From Reticulitermes speratus (taxonomy: Eukaryota; Arthropoda; Insecta; Blattodea; Rhinotermitidae): DNA of 64,000 nt. The notes below the pieces were generated by a model. The model did not search any database and was not told the DNA's origin. It saw nothing but the letters and a program-made list of their open reading frames with translations. Location: the NCBI GenBank assembly GCA_021186555.1, contig JAJKFL010000042.1:30297215-30361214 (forward strand), read 5' to 3'. The position numbers and the translations under genes are program-made. Below, in pieces: positions 11,601 through 26,600 of the stretch; the stretch's first letter is position 1, and every line of letters begins with the position of its first letter.

Positions 11601-14600
11601 GTTTATTATCCTTTTCCTATAATATTTTATTTTTGTTATTAATTCATTCCGGTTTTTATTACTTCCTTATATTTTATTACTGTTATTTATTTTGAAATCC
11701 GTGGACCATGTCCAAACCTAAAAAGCAAGTGAGAACTCTGCACGAGCGATTGAAAATAGTAGAAGAGGTGGAGAAGAATCCTGGAGAGAAACGTGCCGAC
11801 ATTGCCAAACACCTTGGGTTGGCTCCAAGCGCACTAAACTCCATATTCGCAAAGAAGGACGAAATCCGAGAGCAGACAGAAAAATGTGGTAACGACAGTA
11901 AGAAGAGGAAAATAGGTAGGGAGTCGACATTCGCCGAGTTGGAAAGTGTACTCTTCACGTGGTACCAGCAGGCAAGGACGTCGAATATTCCAATTGATGG
12001 AACCATTCTTCGTGGAAAGGCGAAGATGATTGCAGCGCAGCTGAATATAGAAAATTTCACTGCATCCAACGGCTGGATAGCGAGGTTTAAGGACCGGCAT
12101 GGCCTAGTATACAAGAAGTTAGCCGGAGAAAGTGCGGCAGTGGACAGCGAAAGCACGGAAGCGTGGCTGGAAAGACTGCCATCTTTGTTGGAGGGCTACG
12201 AACAACGTGATATTTACAACGCGGATGGGACGGGACTCTTCCACAACGTGCTTCCTGATAGAACCTTGGCTCTCAAAGGAGAGTCTTGTCATGGAGGGAA
12301 AAACTGTAAAGACAGACTTACTGTTTTACTTTGTGTTAACAGTGATGGAACTGACTAACAAGTGCCGATTGTTATCGGAAAATCTCCGAAACCGCGATGT
12401 TTCAAGAATGTAAAAAAATGACCCACCAAGTACCACGCGAACAATAAAGCGTGAATGACCACAGACATTTTTTCTTCATTTCTGCGTTCATTAGACGCAA
12501 GTATGGGTGCACAAAACAGGAACATTCTCCTCTTTGTGGACAATTGTGCCGCACATCCAAAGGATACATCGTTTCTAAAATGTAAAAGTCATACGGTACC
12601 CGGCAAATTGTACAAGTGTGCTCCAACCCCTTGATTTAAGGGTAATAAAGTGTTATAAGCAGCTTTATAGAAAACGCCTCGTGCAAACAGCTGTTTGCTT
12701 AATGGATGCAGGCAAAGATACGAAAAAGAAGACAAACGTGTTGGAAGCTTTGCACTACACTGTGGCAGCCTTGCAACAAGTAACCCAGCAGACAATCGAA
12801 AATTGTTTTCGGAAAGCTGGTTACGTGCAGGGACAATCTTCAGGCGATAGTGACGTCGTATTGACCAACGATGACGACGATTTCCGCTAAGACGGAAAAG
12901 TTCAGTGGCATGAACAAAGATAAATTCCAGGACTACGTCTCTGTGGACAGTCACGTGGCAACCTGTGGTGTAGAAACAGTGCAGGAGCTGTGCGTGAGCC
13001 TCGTGGCGTCCGGGAGTGTGGAGGGGGAAGAAGGAGAAGAAGCTGGCGAACCCGAAGTTGTGCCGAGCTTTGCTGAGATGCATGAAACGCTGATGAAAGT
13101 AAAATCTTTCTTTTATGCGCACAGCACGAGTGACAGTGATCGTGAAAGTGTTCTAGGCCTTGAAAAATCGTACTTTGAATTGAGGATTAAAGTTTGCACA
13201 AAACAAACGTCAATGAAAGATTTTCTCAGCAAGAAGTAATAATAATCATTAAATTGTTCTTATCTATAATTCTACCGTTTTCCCGTATGTATCGTTTTTG
13301 TTTTCCATCCCCCTGAAAAACGATAGATGGAGGTTTCACTGTATATATTATTGAAATGTTCAAAAATGAAAAAGGGGAAGAGAACTTCGTATGAATGAGA
13401 ATGCAGCCTATAAGCACCGAACTGTACAAATGTAATAGGATAAGAAATGACAGGACAGAGCAAGAAAGGCTCTAACACTAGAGTTAATAGCAGTAATGTA
13501 ATAGAATGAGTAGTAAAACTAGAACAGTAGACCAATGTAAATAGGTGTGTATTTAAGGAATCTGCTTTGCAAGGACCTAGTGTTAGGTCTTTGCTCTTCT
13601 GGGATGTTATGCAGCATTGATTGGTAGTTTGTTACGTGTTTTAGGACAGCCTATTGCTCCCATATTCAGGGGTCACAAGCAGTTCAAGAAGAATGTCAGG
13701 AACAGGTGGGTGCATGGTTGTTACATAGGGAATGGTGTGGGCAACGACTGGTTCTCAGAGAAAGTGAATCGTGCGAATTCGATTAATGGAGTGTGGAGTG
13801 CAAGGATGGGAGGAGCAGGAATTGTAGCCAGGGTAACACCACAAAACAGTGAAGAACTGGAAATGGACTTGGGGGGGGGGGGGACATGGATGGAGAGTTA
13901 CAAATCTGCGTTACATCCTGGAATAGCGAAGACATTTACAGTGCAACAGAAGCCTGAAATCTGGACCTAGCGTTACATGGTCAGTGATCCTTGAAAAGGA
14001 TAAATGACAAATACATACACATAGGTATTTTGTACTCGTAAGATAACCAAATCCTTCGTCCATAGAAGTCCTACCGAATGTGGTGTGTCTAAAAAAATGT
14101 GATCGTGAAGCCTCGAAAAATGAGGTGGCCTAGGCCCCCAAGGGGCTGCCGAGCCATTAGGAGAGAGAGAGAGAGAGAGAGAGAGAAGAAAGAAAGAAAG
14201 AAGAAGAAGAAAAAATAGAGAAAAGAAAGAAAGAAAGATAACCAAAGCCATTCATTGAGTGTTTTCATTTTCCTACTGCTGTACTCATGAAATATGCCCA
14301 TTTTAACTTGAATTACTGGTTGGCAGTTCACAAAGACTACTTTTCATTTATATTTCACCCCAACATTTAAAGTGTTACTGAAAACAAATGGTTACAGACC
14401 AAGTCTGAGATGTCTTTGAATAGCAAAATAAATGGCATAATGATTATCCCTCCTAATTTGGACTAGATTATCAAGTTACCTGGCTCAATTAACCACACAT
14501 GCACTAAGGCTTTAACCAGAAGTATCAACAATGAAAACCAAAATATTGTATCTCCAGGGATGTGAAGGTGATCCCATCAGCATGTACACATCTGTTTTTC

Positions 14601-17600
14601 CTGCTTTCCCTGCCAGTCCTGGTAACACCTCTAAAATGTACATTCTGCAACTGCCAACAGCTGTTCTGTTACAGTGTGTTCTCTTATTTCCACATCCTCA
14701 AATATTTTGCTGTTCACATTTTATGTCTAGGGAACAGTAAAATTGGAACAGGCCCTATATGGAATATATGTTCAGCTAAAAATTGCTAGGAAAAATTGGA
14801 CTGAGCGCTCAGGTAAATTGTCATGGTGAATTTACAACTACTGAATGCCCACTTTTGCAGCCATATACAACATATCACATTATGTGGAGACATAACATGT
14901 GGTGCTTAATAGTCTGGCTTAGTGGAGTATACTTAGGTGCTCAACACCCAGATAACTGTAAAAACAATCAACATAGCTTTGATTTTTCTCAAAACTTGGT
15001 GTGCTTTTGGGTTTTTGATTATGGTGATTGAATTTCCACTGTGATAAATTGCTGCTTAGTTTTGTCACATGTTATATAATATTTTAAAACAACACTTCAT
15101 CCATTTGTTTCTTTATGATTGTGTATTAGGACCTGTGGAACAAATATGGCTGAAACCCTTCTTTCCCAAATTTTCAATTAAAATGGCGTGATATGAGCCA
15201 TAAGAAATTCAGCCATTTCACAAATTGTCACATGCTTGAGCTACCAATTAGCAGTCTTTATTGTGTTTGAACAGTGTCTGGGACATTTGTTGCTTTCAAC
15301 AGGCGTTTGTTCCTATTTAAAATGATGAGCCCTCAAAAATTCATGCACAGATCACTCATTATTGCCTCCTTAAATTCTGTTTGCATCAACTGGTAAGTTT
15401 TGGTCACCATCATTCCAATCTTTGTACAAAATGTAATGCACGTACATTGTTCTGAACTCTAAAGATACAGTTATATCAAAACCAAAGAGGACATGCCAGA
15501 ACATGTTCACTTTATCCACAGCTATATACAGTGTGTTTTACGGCAGAATTCCTTTAATCTGATATCTAATAAGTTCTTACATATGGGATTGTAATTGGTC
15601 CTTCTGTTACTTTATCACAATTGACAATCCAATGTTGTATGCCTCCTTAATCACACAGCAGCCTTCGCCACTTTCAAGTCTCGTAATTATTTCAAGTTTC
15701 CGAGGAACTGTTAATGTCACATGATTCCTCTTGCCAGCAGCCCCTTGTTTACTCATCTTGAGATCTTTGGACACCATTATAATAGCTCGATGGGCTCAGT
15801 AAAGTCCAGATAACGCAAGATAAAATCACAGAACCACTGTGTGTACTGAATGTTGTTGATGCTTCTGGACATGTGACTATTTTCCTCAACTGCTGAAGTA
15901 TCAGGATTTCCAGAGCATTGGCTTCTGGATTAAGGAAATTTACTGTACATGGGATATGAATTCACTCCCAATACTTCCTGAAATCACCTTAAAGATGAAG
16001 GTAGAATGAACCATGTACAAATGGTACAAAATGTTATGAGGATATATTTCTAAACAAAGAGTCATGTAAGTGATCAAAGATTGCATTATGCTCTCTCGAA
16101 AGTACCCCTTGGGAATTAACATACAGGTAAAGCTAAAGCTATCCAATTACAGGCTTGACAGGCCCTCAGGGCTCAGGAGGTTGAGGCTCCCAGAATTTTT
16201 GTAGACAATTGGCATATGAAGGTGGTAAGGTTGTAAGGTTGTTAGCCCTATGCACTGGCCGCCTTCACCCCCAGGAGATGTCCCTGGTACTCATTTCTGT
16301 TAGAGGCTTAGTCGACCCCAGGGCCACAGTGTGGCCAGAAGGATTACATCAATCGGAAATCGACCCACGAATTTCCAGCTTGTAGTGCAGTGCCTCAACC
16401 AACTGCGCCACCACATACCCCAATTAATATACACAGCCCAGCAATTCTATCATTATATTATAATATATACAATTTCCATGACAGATAACATTTAGTGTCT
16501 CATAACTTTCCTGAATGTAGTGAGTAACTTCTCTCTTGAGACTAATGGCACGTATTGTACAATCACTGTAATATTAAAAAGGGTTAATGATATTCCTGCT
16601 AAAATTCAGTAATTTAAATGCTCCTACTTACCTCTAAAGCAGAGGTCAGCTTTAGGTAGCTCAACTTGATAACCTAGGGCTGCAACTGATTCCTGCAGCC
16701 TGAAATTTGTATCGAGCTCAACCCCAAGCTGCAACTGCTCACTTGCTCGCTGATAGTAGCACAGGTGTAAGCCAGCTCCTCCCAAACTGCCACTCACAAC
16801 AGTGTCTGTCCCTAATGGCGGTAAAGAAAAAGTAAATATGTTAAATCAGTGTTTCCTAAGCTTTTTTGCTCACAGACCCCTTTTGGCTTCGAAAAATAAC
16901 CACGGATCCTCGCATTCCTTCCTCATGTAAATATATAGTGTCAGGATGATGCAAAATTAAAAATTTATATCTCAGAACTGATTTTAGACAGATCCTAATA
17001 CATACCAGTAGCATACATAACAATGCGTTGCATGATTTGACCTTAATTCAAATGACTGTCCCTTGCTTCGTGGGTATAGGGAGTTTCTTAATTAGATATT
17101 CTAACGGTCATACGAAATATATCTAAGGGTCATACGAAATAAACACATCGCCAATTCAAGATATTCACAATTATTTTTAACAAAACATTCCTTTAATTAA
17201 AAAGTAAGTAAACATGAAAGTAGCCATTACAGAAATGTATCCACAGATCCCCTGGAAACCAGTCATGGATCCCTTGGGATCCACGGAGCATATTTTGGGA
17301 ACCACTGCATTAAATGGACGACAATTATACATGAAGGAAGATGAAAGAACCAAGTGCATGTGGTTATGGGCAGAAGAGGCAAGACACGGAAATGACCGAC
17401 AACTGACAGATAAGGATGAAAACAATTTCCAATTTGGGGCCCCTGCAATAGGACATTAGTTAACATTCATACCAAATATAATAACTGACTGGCAGGCATT
17501 CCTGTCTTATATTCAGAAGGTCTGGGTCCAGTTCTTGGTACAGGGTCTGGTTATTCTGACAGGCTTTCAGTTTTTTAGTCCTTCTAAGTAAATGCTGGGT

Positions 17601-20600
17601 TAGTATCTTGAAAGAAACCATGACTGTTTCTTTCCATGTTCTTACCAATTCATCACTCCAAATAACCTACCATGTGATACTATTACTGTATAACCAATGA
17701 AACAGAAAAAGCATAATCAAATCAACCAGTAAGTTCTGCAAATAAGCATTCGAATTTTCAGTCTAACACAGTGTATATTTATCATGGCTTAGCTACATGC
17801 TTTGGTCCCTATTTGAACCACCATCAAGTGACTGTATAAAACTTTTAAATGTAAAGATAAAAGTGGACAAAACATATACGCTTCATTTGTAAGATCTCAC
17901 AATTACAAATCATTCATTGTAGCTATTGTGTGTTGTTTTGTAAAATCATCAGTTACTAAAATCAAGTTACTAATCAAAATTTCCAATATACTGAGGTCCC
18001 CTTGTTTTATCCATCTTCTAGTCTTGTTAAGAGTCGTGTGGTTGAAGTTGAGTGCATATGAGGTATATGCATTCCTTTTTGTTGCTTATTCAGTGCTTGT
18101 TCAGTGTCAAATTTTTCTGTTCATGTAGATACAACTCTCAGATGTTTTTGTTTTGTTTTATGTTTTCTTGTCCTCAAAGTTTTTAAAATTATTTTCTTAT
18201 TATGGTAATCAGGTATATTTTGATACATTCTTCCCACTTTCTATACCTTGTGTTTCTGCCGCACATGTCAATGTGTGTGGCAGAAACAGCATTTGAGTCA
18301 TTATGTGAAGGTGAAGCCTTTATTTGCCAGATCCTTACACTGAATGTTACATGTTTATTTTTGTGTGAACCTGAGCTCAAGAGACAGTCAAGTGAATGCA
18401 TTACCAAGGATCATCATGCCCACAAACATTTTGACAAGATGAGGGTCAGCTGTAAGTTAATGGTCATTGTGGCTTGTGATTATGACGATATTCGCCTCAC
18501 ACATGCTGTCCCTCCTGTCACTACAGTAAACGCTGTTAACTACAGAAACTTCTTGGAACATCATTTGCATCCCACACTTTGACAGTCAGGAAGATATCCT
18601 CCTGACTGGCAAAGTGTACACATAAAAAGCCAATAAAGGAACAATATTTGGAAAATTCATATTCAAACACAAAAATCTGGCCTACAAAATCAAATAATGA
18701 ATAACATAGATGTATGGTGTATGCATCATAACTAGGAGGAAGGAAAAACAAGACATGACATCAATAAAGAGAGTATAGAATTAATATTTGATAAGTATTA
18801 TCTCCAAATACAAAATGTCAGCTTTATAAAATCAATTACTGAGCTAGCATGACCATATGTTTCATGTAACAACGCTACTAAGAAAATCAGATGCAACAAT
18901 GTACAGGTAGGACTTGGTTTACGCCGCTTCAATTTACACCCGCTTCACTTTTGCACCTCTCATAGATCACGATTGGAGGGGGTGATGAGTCATGACTCTG
19001 TCATGTCTGATTGGTCCTACTCCCACCCTTGACGGCCACTCCTACTCTCCAGTCCCTTTAACAAGTGCCTTCTTTTTCCCTCCTAGTTGCTCTCAGTTTT
19101 TCTAGGTGTTTATGTGTTTGTGGTCAATCTTGCAGTCTTCTTTTTATTAATATTTTCAAATATCTACCACCATGCCCCCAAAACGTGTGTTATCAAGTGC
19201 GATTGGACAAGAGACTAAAAAACAACGTAAATCATTGACAATCGAAGAAAAAATGGGAGTTATTCGGCGAATGGAAAAAGGTGAAACTCTTTGACAGTCA
19301 TGGTGAAGAGCTTTCAACAGAAGATTTAGAAGAGCTAGCTGAACAACTGTCCAAAGACACAGAGGAAAGTGAAGCTGACTCTGCAATGCCTGTTAGGACA
19401 CTAACAGTGAAATCAATGCAAGAGGCTATTGCTGTTATTAATAAGGGATGTGAGACCTTCTGTAGCAATGACCCCAACTGGGAGCGGAGCTCACCGTTAA
19501 GAGAGGAATTGAGACACTTCTACAGCCATACTATAACTTATTACCAGAAAAGAAGAAAACCAAACAGACATCTATTCTATCGTTTTTAAAGCAGTAAATT
19601 TTCTTTCTTTGTCTTAAACATTATTATCTTAAACATTATACAATTTTCAATATGTAAATTTCATAAAATAAAACATTTTTCAAGTATTTTGTGTTGATTA
19701 CTGAAAATCTTGGAATGGAACCTAATGTATTTACATATGTTCCCATTATATTTTTGCTTAAATTTACGCAGCTTCATTTTATGCCGGAAATCTCAGGAAC
19801 CTAACCCCGGTGTAAACCGAGTCCTACCTGTAGTTGGTAACCGATAATGATACATATAACTAAACAGTAAGGGAAGTTATAATCAACAAACACATTAATT
19901 TCCTAAACATTTTACATGATTTTCATCTTTATATGATTTTAACTAAATGTAATAAACAAAACAATAACAAAATTATAGGGCTAAATGATGTACATGACAA
20001 TCTCTTGTAAGGTGCAAAATGTCACCACCACTTTCATTTGATACATAAGGTTACTTGTATATCTTTACATTTTTGTGGTGGTTAGCCTGGGGATGGCTTT
20101 ACTAAAAAGCTGAAACATGTAGCTAGCACTGTAAACAAGAAGGCTCATTTACTACTGAAGTTGTGTTGGCTGAGTGAAAAAAGTAATATTGATTCACTTT
20201 AGGAAGCACAACAGGATGCCACATACCAAGATTATTTGAACACAGTTAATGTAAAACCAATTAACCATTACATTTTAATAGAAATAGTATCATAACAGAG
20301 TGAAGATGCCATATGGACTGCATGTGTAGCTTAATTATGTATCCAGGATTAAAATGACAGGTTTCATTCTAGAGACTGAATAATAAATTCATACCAGCTT
20401 ACCTGTATATCGAGCAGCAGCTGACAGAAGTGCAATTTCTCCACCAGGAACACTAGGGCCATACTGATAGACAAGCTCAGCCCCTAAAGCAACACTTGGA
20501 GTAATGGACTGGAGATAATGTGTGACTAAAAGACCTGCAATTCATAATAATGTTGACAAACATCAATTTACACACGATCTGAATCTAACCATATAAAAAC

Positions 20601-23600
20601 AAACTTGCAATTGTAACTGTGGTCAAAACATGTAACCCTGTAACGTGATCTGATAAAAACACTAATAAATAGTTCTGTTGAAGGTGATTTAATACTACTT
20701 TGTAATGATGTTAAACTGAGTCTGGGCAACATTAATGAAATCTTTGATTTCTAAAATTTATTAACATTAAAGCACAATGTTATCTGGGGCAAGGTTCAAC
20801 GAGGACTGCGTCTACCATGTTCATGAGAGCATGCCATGAGTCACATCATGATACAAACAAATCCATTCACACCATCACAACCCATTTTTAGGAACAATTT
20901 CAATATTACCCTTCCTTACATGCATAGATCTTTAATGTGGTTTCTTCCTTCACATTTCCTGACTGAAATTTTGTATGGAGTTCTCATGCCTCCCATTGAA
21001 ACTACACTACTCATTTTACTATCCTTGATTTGATAACCCACATAATATTTGGTGAAGGGTAGACATTCTGAATCCTATCAAATTTGGAGGTAGAATTTGT
21101 GGTATAGATCAAGGTGACTGAACTCTCAAGAACAGACACAGTATTTAAAGTGTAGCTATCGTAATAATTACTGGAAACATTACGAATTACAGGATTGCTA
21201 ATATTAGAATGTGAAAGAAAAAAGCCATACACCATACTTTGTAACTGACTACTCACTAAATCACAGAATCATTCCTGTAAGAAAATTATTTGTGAATGCT
21301 ATCATAAACTGTGATAATTTGAGAACTACCCAAAAACTGTTCAGCTGCTCATGTGACAGGAACAGACACTACTCATATCTACCTGTCCCACACATATTCC
21401 AATTGGTAATGGCCTTTACAAACCAATAGCCTATACACATTACAGTTCATCTTTAGTATCATTTCAATGAGTCACTGAAGAACTGCTGTGATGCTAGCTT
21501 ATGAATTATGTGCTGGCCAACTGTGATCCCAAGCCCCTGGTTCTGTACTGCAAAGACACTTATGTGATCTGAGGAGTTCACAGTGTTGTTTGATTAAGAT
21601 TAAATTCTTGTGGCATATGATGCTGTGTTGATTGGTAATTAGTTACCAACCTTCTGGAGGAGTTTTTGTCTCCATCTTCTGGGTAGTCCAAGAAATGAAA
21701 CCATTATTCCACACAACGTACTCTTCCAAAACTTAGTACTGTAACCGGCCAGGGTCCATAGTTCAAGTCTCGGAATGAGCTTCAAGAAGATGAGATGATA
21801 AACCGGTTGTTTTGCTATTAGCCGGTTTATGTAATGACATAAAAATTAAATTTAAAATGCACTATTCAAAATTTGGAATGTGTGGAGGGGTTTAGCAGTT
21901 CAAACCTTGAATTGTTCTCCACACTTAAGCCTTGTATATCATTAAGAGGGGTAGATGTCTAACACACCTCATTTCCATTAAAGGCTTGAAATCTCGTCCT
22001 TGTTATAGTGACAGGTAGTTGTACGCAAGTAAGTGGTGCTTTTGTTCGGAAACATATTTTCAGATCGGCTTGCCTGCAGGCTAGTTGTTTTCTTAACAAA
22101 GGAAGGGACATTCCAGAATTTGTGGCACCGTAATTTTTGGCTTCACGGAGAGTAACGAAACAAACATGGAGTGGTGCAGTTCACATCCTAACGGCATTCA
22201 TCTTAAGTGATCTCAAGTTTTCCATGATTGTAGTTGATTTATTCGAATTGCACAAACAGTTGCTGTGATTTTGTTGAATCAGAAATAAATGCAAGCTGTG
22301 TGATCACTATAACATTATAATAGTAGTTATCCAAATGGTGTCATATCCCCCCGTATTCCTTGGGAGGGATTCGTGCTAACTGATGCACATACAGCAGTAC
22401 TGTAACTGTGAGTTGGGCAGTTTAAGGTGGACGGTTACAATATTAAACACCAATCAACATGACATCCCATCCCATCTTCGTATCACTTCTAGTGTCCAAA
22501 TGCCACATGCAAGATACAAATTGGAGCAATGAACACTTATGTTAGATACTACGAGAAAAGTGGTTGAGAAAGGAAAGGAGAGGATAATGCTTTAAATTTC
22601 AGGACATTACACTTCCAAGCAGAAAAACTGGTAATACAATCATAAATAAGTTCAGACACAGTTGTTAGTGAACAAAGGAGAACTGAATGAAAATACTAGG
22701 TACATGCACATGCACGCACGCACACACAAACTGAATGAAAATGGTGCTTGGCTTTAACATTCTTCTCAAAAATCCCTCAGCCACCTTGCACATGTCATTT
22801 GCACAGTCTACTCATAGCTATATGCTTCATGTACAGTAGACAGTAGTTTACTGCAAATTTAAAACATACCTGATTCGTTAATAATATTTGTATTTCCTGC
22901 AGTTAAAGACAGAGTATAATCATTTCCTTTATACTCTGTGGTGAGCTGAGATGCTGTGAATTTACTATTTTGAATCTGTGCTACAAATTTGGCTTTAATT
23001 CGTTCACCAAACTGGTGAAGAATGTGGGCATTCATATTGCCACAAGGATCAATATCTCCCAACAAAACTGGAAAAGCTTCAGTTGGAGAAATTTGTTTTG
23101 TTCCAACATATGTTGCACCAAATCGATAACCAGATGGTGTTATCGAACTCATGTTGATTGTGTGTGAAACTTGGAAATGGTTACTTAAACCTTTGTTAAC
23201 CATTAGCTTTGCACCTTCAAAAAGAACAGGGAACACATCTGAAAAAAAAAAAAAAAAAAAGTAGTTTTCATATCTGAAAGAGATCAATAATTATATTTCA
23301 TAATAAATCAACACATAAGTCAAATTTCATAATTATATAATGTCTTGTGTTATTTAACCTTTAATGAACAAACAGTATGACTTCCCATTAAATATACATG
23401 GTTTTTGTCTGAAAGAGAAAACACTATCCTGCAAAGGACATTTAAATTGAACAGTGCTTACGCCACAGCAGAAACCTGACATTTAAAAGGCCGAATGCTA
23501 AAGGATAACAACAAGGATTTACAGGGTCCACGTTTGAATGTGACTGCAAACAACTTTATTTGTAACATGCATGTGCTTTACAAGCATTTTGTTTCTTGAA

Positions 23601-26600
23601 GTATATCTCTTACTTTGCTGATGTCCACAAGACCACATTTGAGATTTACTGCCATCGATACAACTTTTACCTGTCCTCACACGACACTTCCTACCACAGG
23701 GATTGATGCCAAGTTTACTAATTATTGCAGGTGGAGTGGGGTAACAGGTCAAGGTGTACAGCCTAGCTGAGTAATGGAGGCATGGATTAATTTGCCAGGA
23801 TCTTAACGGGATGCACTCCAGTGAAAAAAGAAGTAAGTTTTGTAGCAGGGAGGACATTTACTGAATCTACAAGAAATTATTACTAAATTATTAGTTGCTG
23901 GAGTAAACAACTGACAATGCTTTATGACACTGTTAGAACAGCTCACTTTCTCAGTGTAGGAGGCTATGAGATGTTAATGCCTGTCCCCCGTAACAGAAGG
24001 ATAGTAACCACCCTTAATTACAGATATATAATGACCATGTGACTAGAACTGTGACAACTCCTGTATCCTGTCATCAGTATTTCTTGTTCCAGAAGTGAAA
24101 TTTCTGACAAATGTGTCTTTAACATCTGTGATTGGTCAGGCAACAAAAGAAGCCCTTTCACCATTCATTGACCAAATTTCCTTGAAGGCACAGTGTAATC
24201 CTCCCTGGTTAAAATTAATTAAAACTCCCTAAAAACAAAACAAAATGTTCTCAAAAACAGCTGCTGAAAAAGCCACTTATGTCTGAAAGTGCATTGGTAA
24301 GCTATATCCAATAGTGTTGGTGGGGTATTCGAACACTGCCTCATACCCGCTATAATAAAAGTGATGCATGAGACTTGAATCATTCCTTCTTCATTCTCAT
24401 CACTATGGCTCACCAAGACAGACCTGCTAGTGTATCATCACCCTAATTAAGGATGGAGGACTAAGTGCAAGTATTGCAGGTGTATGGTATGGTGTCCATG
24501 GCTAGAGCATGCTATACTGATACCAGACAAATGGGAAAGTTGGAAGGCACTAAGTGAATGGGTTATGGCAACTGTATAAACTTTCATTTTCCTTGAGAAC
24601 TAATGGGTTTCTGGACTTTGTCCATCATCCAGAAATCTAAAATAACTAGATAACAGGACAGTTTCGGAAACTGGATCTGTTTCCATCCTCAGGTGAAGGG
24701 GGGAGGGAAACACCTACCCTGTTGGGTCCCTTAGAGCTAACCTCAATCACTGGACAACCTAAGCCAGTTAAACCACAGCTATATGAGTACCTGACACCAG
24801 AATATGTCAGAGGAAGATAACAGATCAATCAGCAATAAAAAATTGTTGTATACAAGAACAGACGTGGAACCAAGATAGAACAGGAGGTAAACATTCTGTG
24901 CATCAAACCACTACGCAGGGTTTCATGGACTTGGTTTGATGCACAGAATGTTTACCTCCTATTCTATCTTGGTTCCATGTCTGTTCTTGTATACAACAAT
25001 TTTTATTGCTTATTGATCTGTTATCTTCCTCTGACATATCCTGGTCTCAGGTACTCATATAGCTGTAGTTTAACTGGCTTATGTTGTCCAGTGATTTTCT
25101 ATATTTTATATTTTACATTTTATGTTTTACAATTTATTCACAATAAAGATGATGGACAAAGTCCTAGAAACAAGTGGTTCACACAGTAGTGGTTGTGTCC
25201 TAGTGATTATGAATCCCACAATCCAAAGACTGAACTACATACAGTCCACTTACATCAGCATTATACATTTGGTCCTTAAGGTGCCGGATTATGGGTTAGC
25301 ATGGACACTATTAATCATCACAAGCAGAATAATTTTAAGCAAGAAGACTGTGACAAAGCATAGCAGCAAGTGGCAGCACAAGGAGAGTGGAAGACAGCTT
25401 CCATGCAGCACTGTTGCCAGAGTAGGCAGACGACACCCTGCATTATAGCACCACTTAAATCGGTAAGTTGGCTCTTTCCTTTCCAATCCTTAGCACCATT
25501 GATTCCCAAACAAGCAAGGCATTAATGAGAAAAAGAGCTGCAGTCAAGGCAAGAGTGATGCAAATTAAGAAATACATTGACAATTTGCAAGGCAATGTAG
25601 ACCTGCATAATGTAAATGTTAGGCTACACTGATTAGAGAAAGTGTGGGAAGAATATAATGCTGTACAGGATCAGCTGGAATATAATGATGATGAAGATAC
25701 ACAACAGCATGAGCTAGATAGGGAAGTATTTACAGAAACATATTGTGAATTGACAACTAGAATTGATAGAATAATTGCAGATGACAGACAAGCAGGAGAA
25801 GTTAGTTCAGCAGAATCACAGACACCCAGAGCACTGCATGAAAATAGTGATTCTTCAGTGCATAAGATTAAATTGCCCACGATTTAATCCCAAAGTTTGG
25901 AGGTGGAAAAACAGATTTTAAACAGTTCCATGACATGTTCAGCAGCTTGATACTTAATAATCAAGTGCTAGACAATGTTCAGAAATTTCATTATTTGCTG
26001 TCCTCAGTGACCAGTAAAGTGCATCAGCTAATACAGAATCTTCCAGTCACACAGAAGAATTTCCAAGTGGCCTGGAACTTGCTATGTGATAAGTATAACA
26101 ATCAGCGTTTAATAGCTGCAGCTCATGTGAAGTCATTATTGTCACTACCAATGATCAAAAAAGAATCAGCCACAGACTTAAGAGCATTAATAAATCAGTT
26201 TCAAAGAAATTTGAATGCTATTAAGGCATTAGACTTGAGCATACTCTTGCATGAAGTATTGTTGTCTCAGATATTGATAGAGCATCTGGATGAATTAACC
26301 AGAATGCAATGGAAAATGAAGGCAGCTACACAAGGGGTTACTGAGCTTGAAGAAGTAATCAAATTCCTGTAAGATAAATGTCAGGCCCTTGAATTAATTC
26401 ACACAAGTCAGCAACCTAGGGGTACTAACAGCAACAGCAGCATAAGCAAGGAAACCAAGCACGCATATGTAGCCACATACAAATCATGTGTTTTGTGTAA
26501 AGGCAACCATCCCTTGCATAGATGTAAGCAGTTCAGGAAAGCAATCTCACATCAGAGGCTAAATTTAATTAAGCAGCATCAAATGTGTTTCAATTGTTTC

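Larger units (their letters stand above)
24573..25266 (+). repeat. 5' LTR of the BEL/Pao element, interrupted
   Basis: Outer part 24573-24596 and inner part about 25184-25266 match the 3' LTR. The roughly 155-bp middle of the 3' LTR is missing and is replaced by a 580-bp palindromic element. Confidence 0.75.

Noticed and set aside
15790-15965. Possible small MITE (CAGTAAAGTCC...ATTTACTGTA)
   Set aside because: Inverted ends match over too few bases and no clean TA duplication.
18184-18300. N-terminal extension of the mariner frame as a signal peptide or membrane protein
   Set aside because: Hydrophobic run is upstream AT-rich sequence; transposase similarity only starts near EPELKRQ.
21741-21850. 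tRNA-like B-box (AGTTCAAGTCTCGG)
   Set aside because: No A-box at the right distance and no family partner; too weak for a SINE call.
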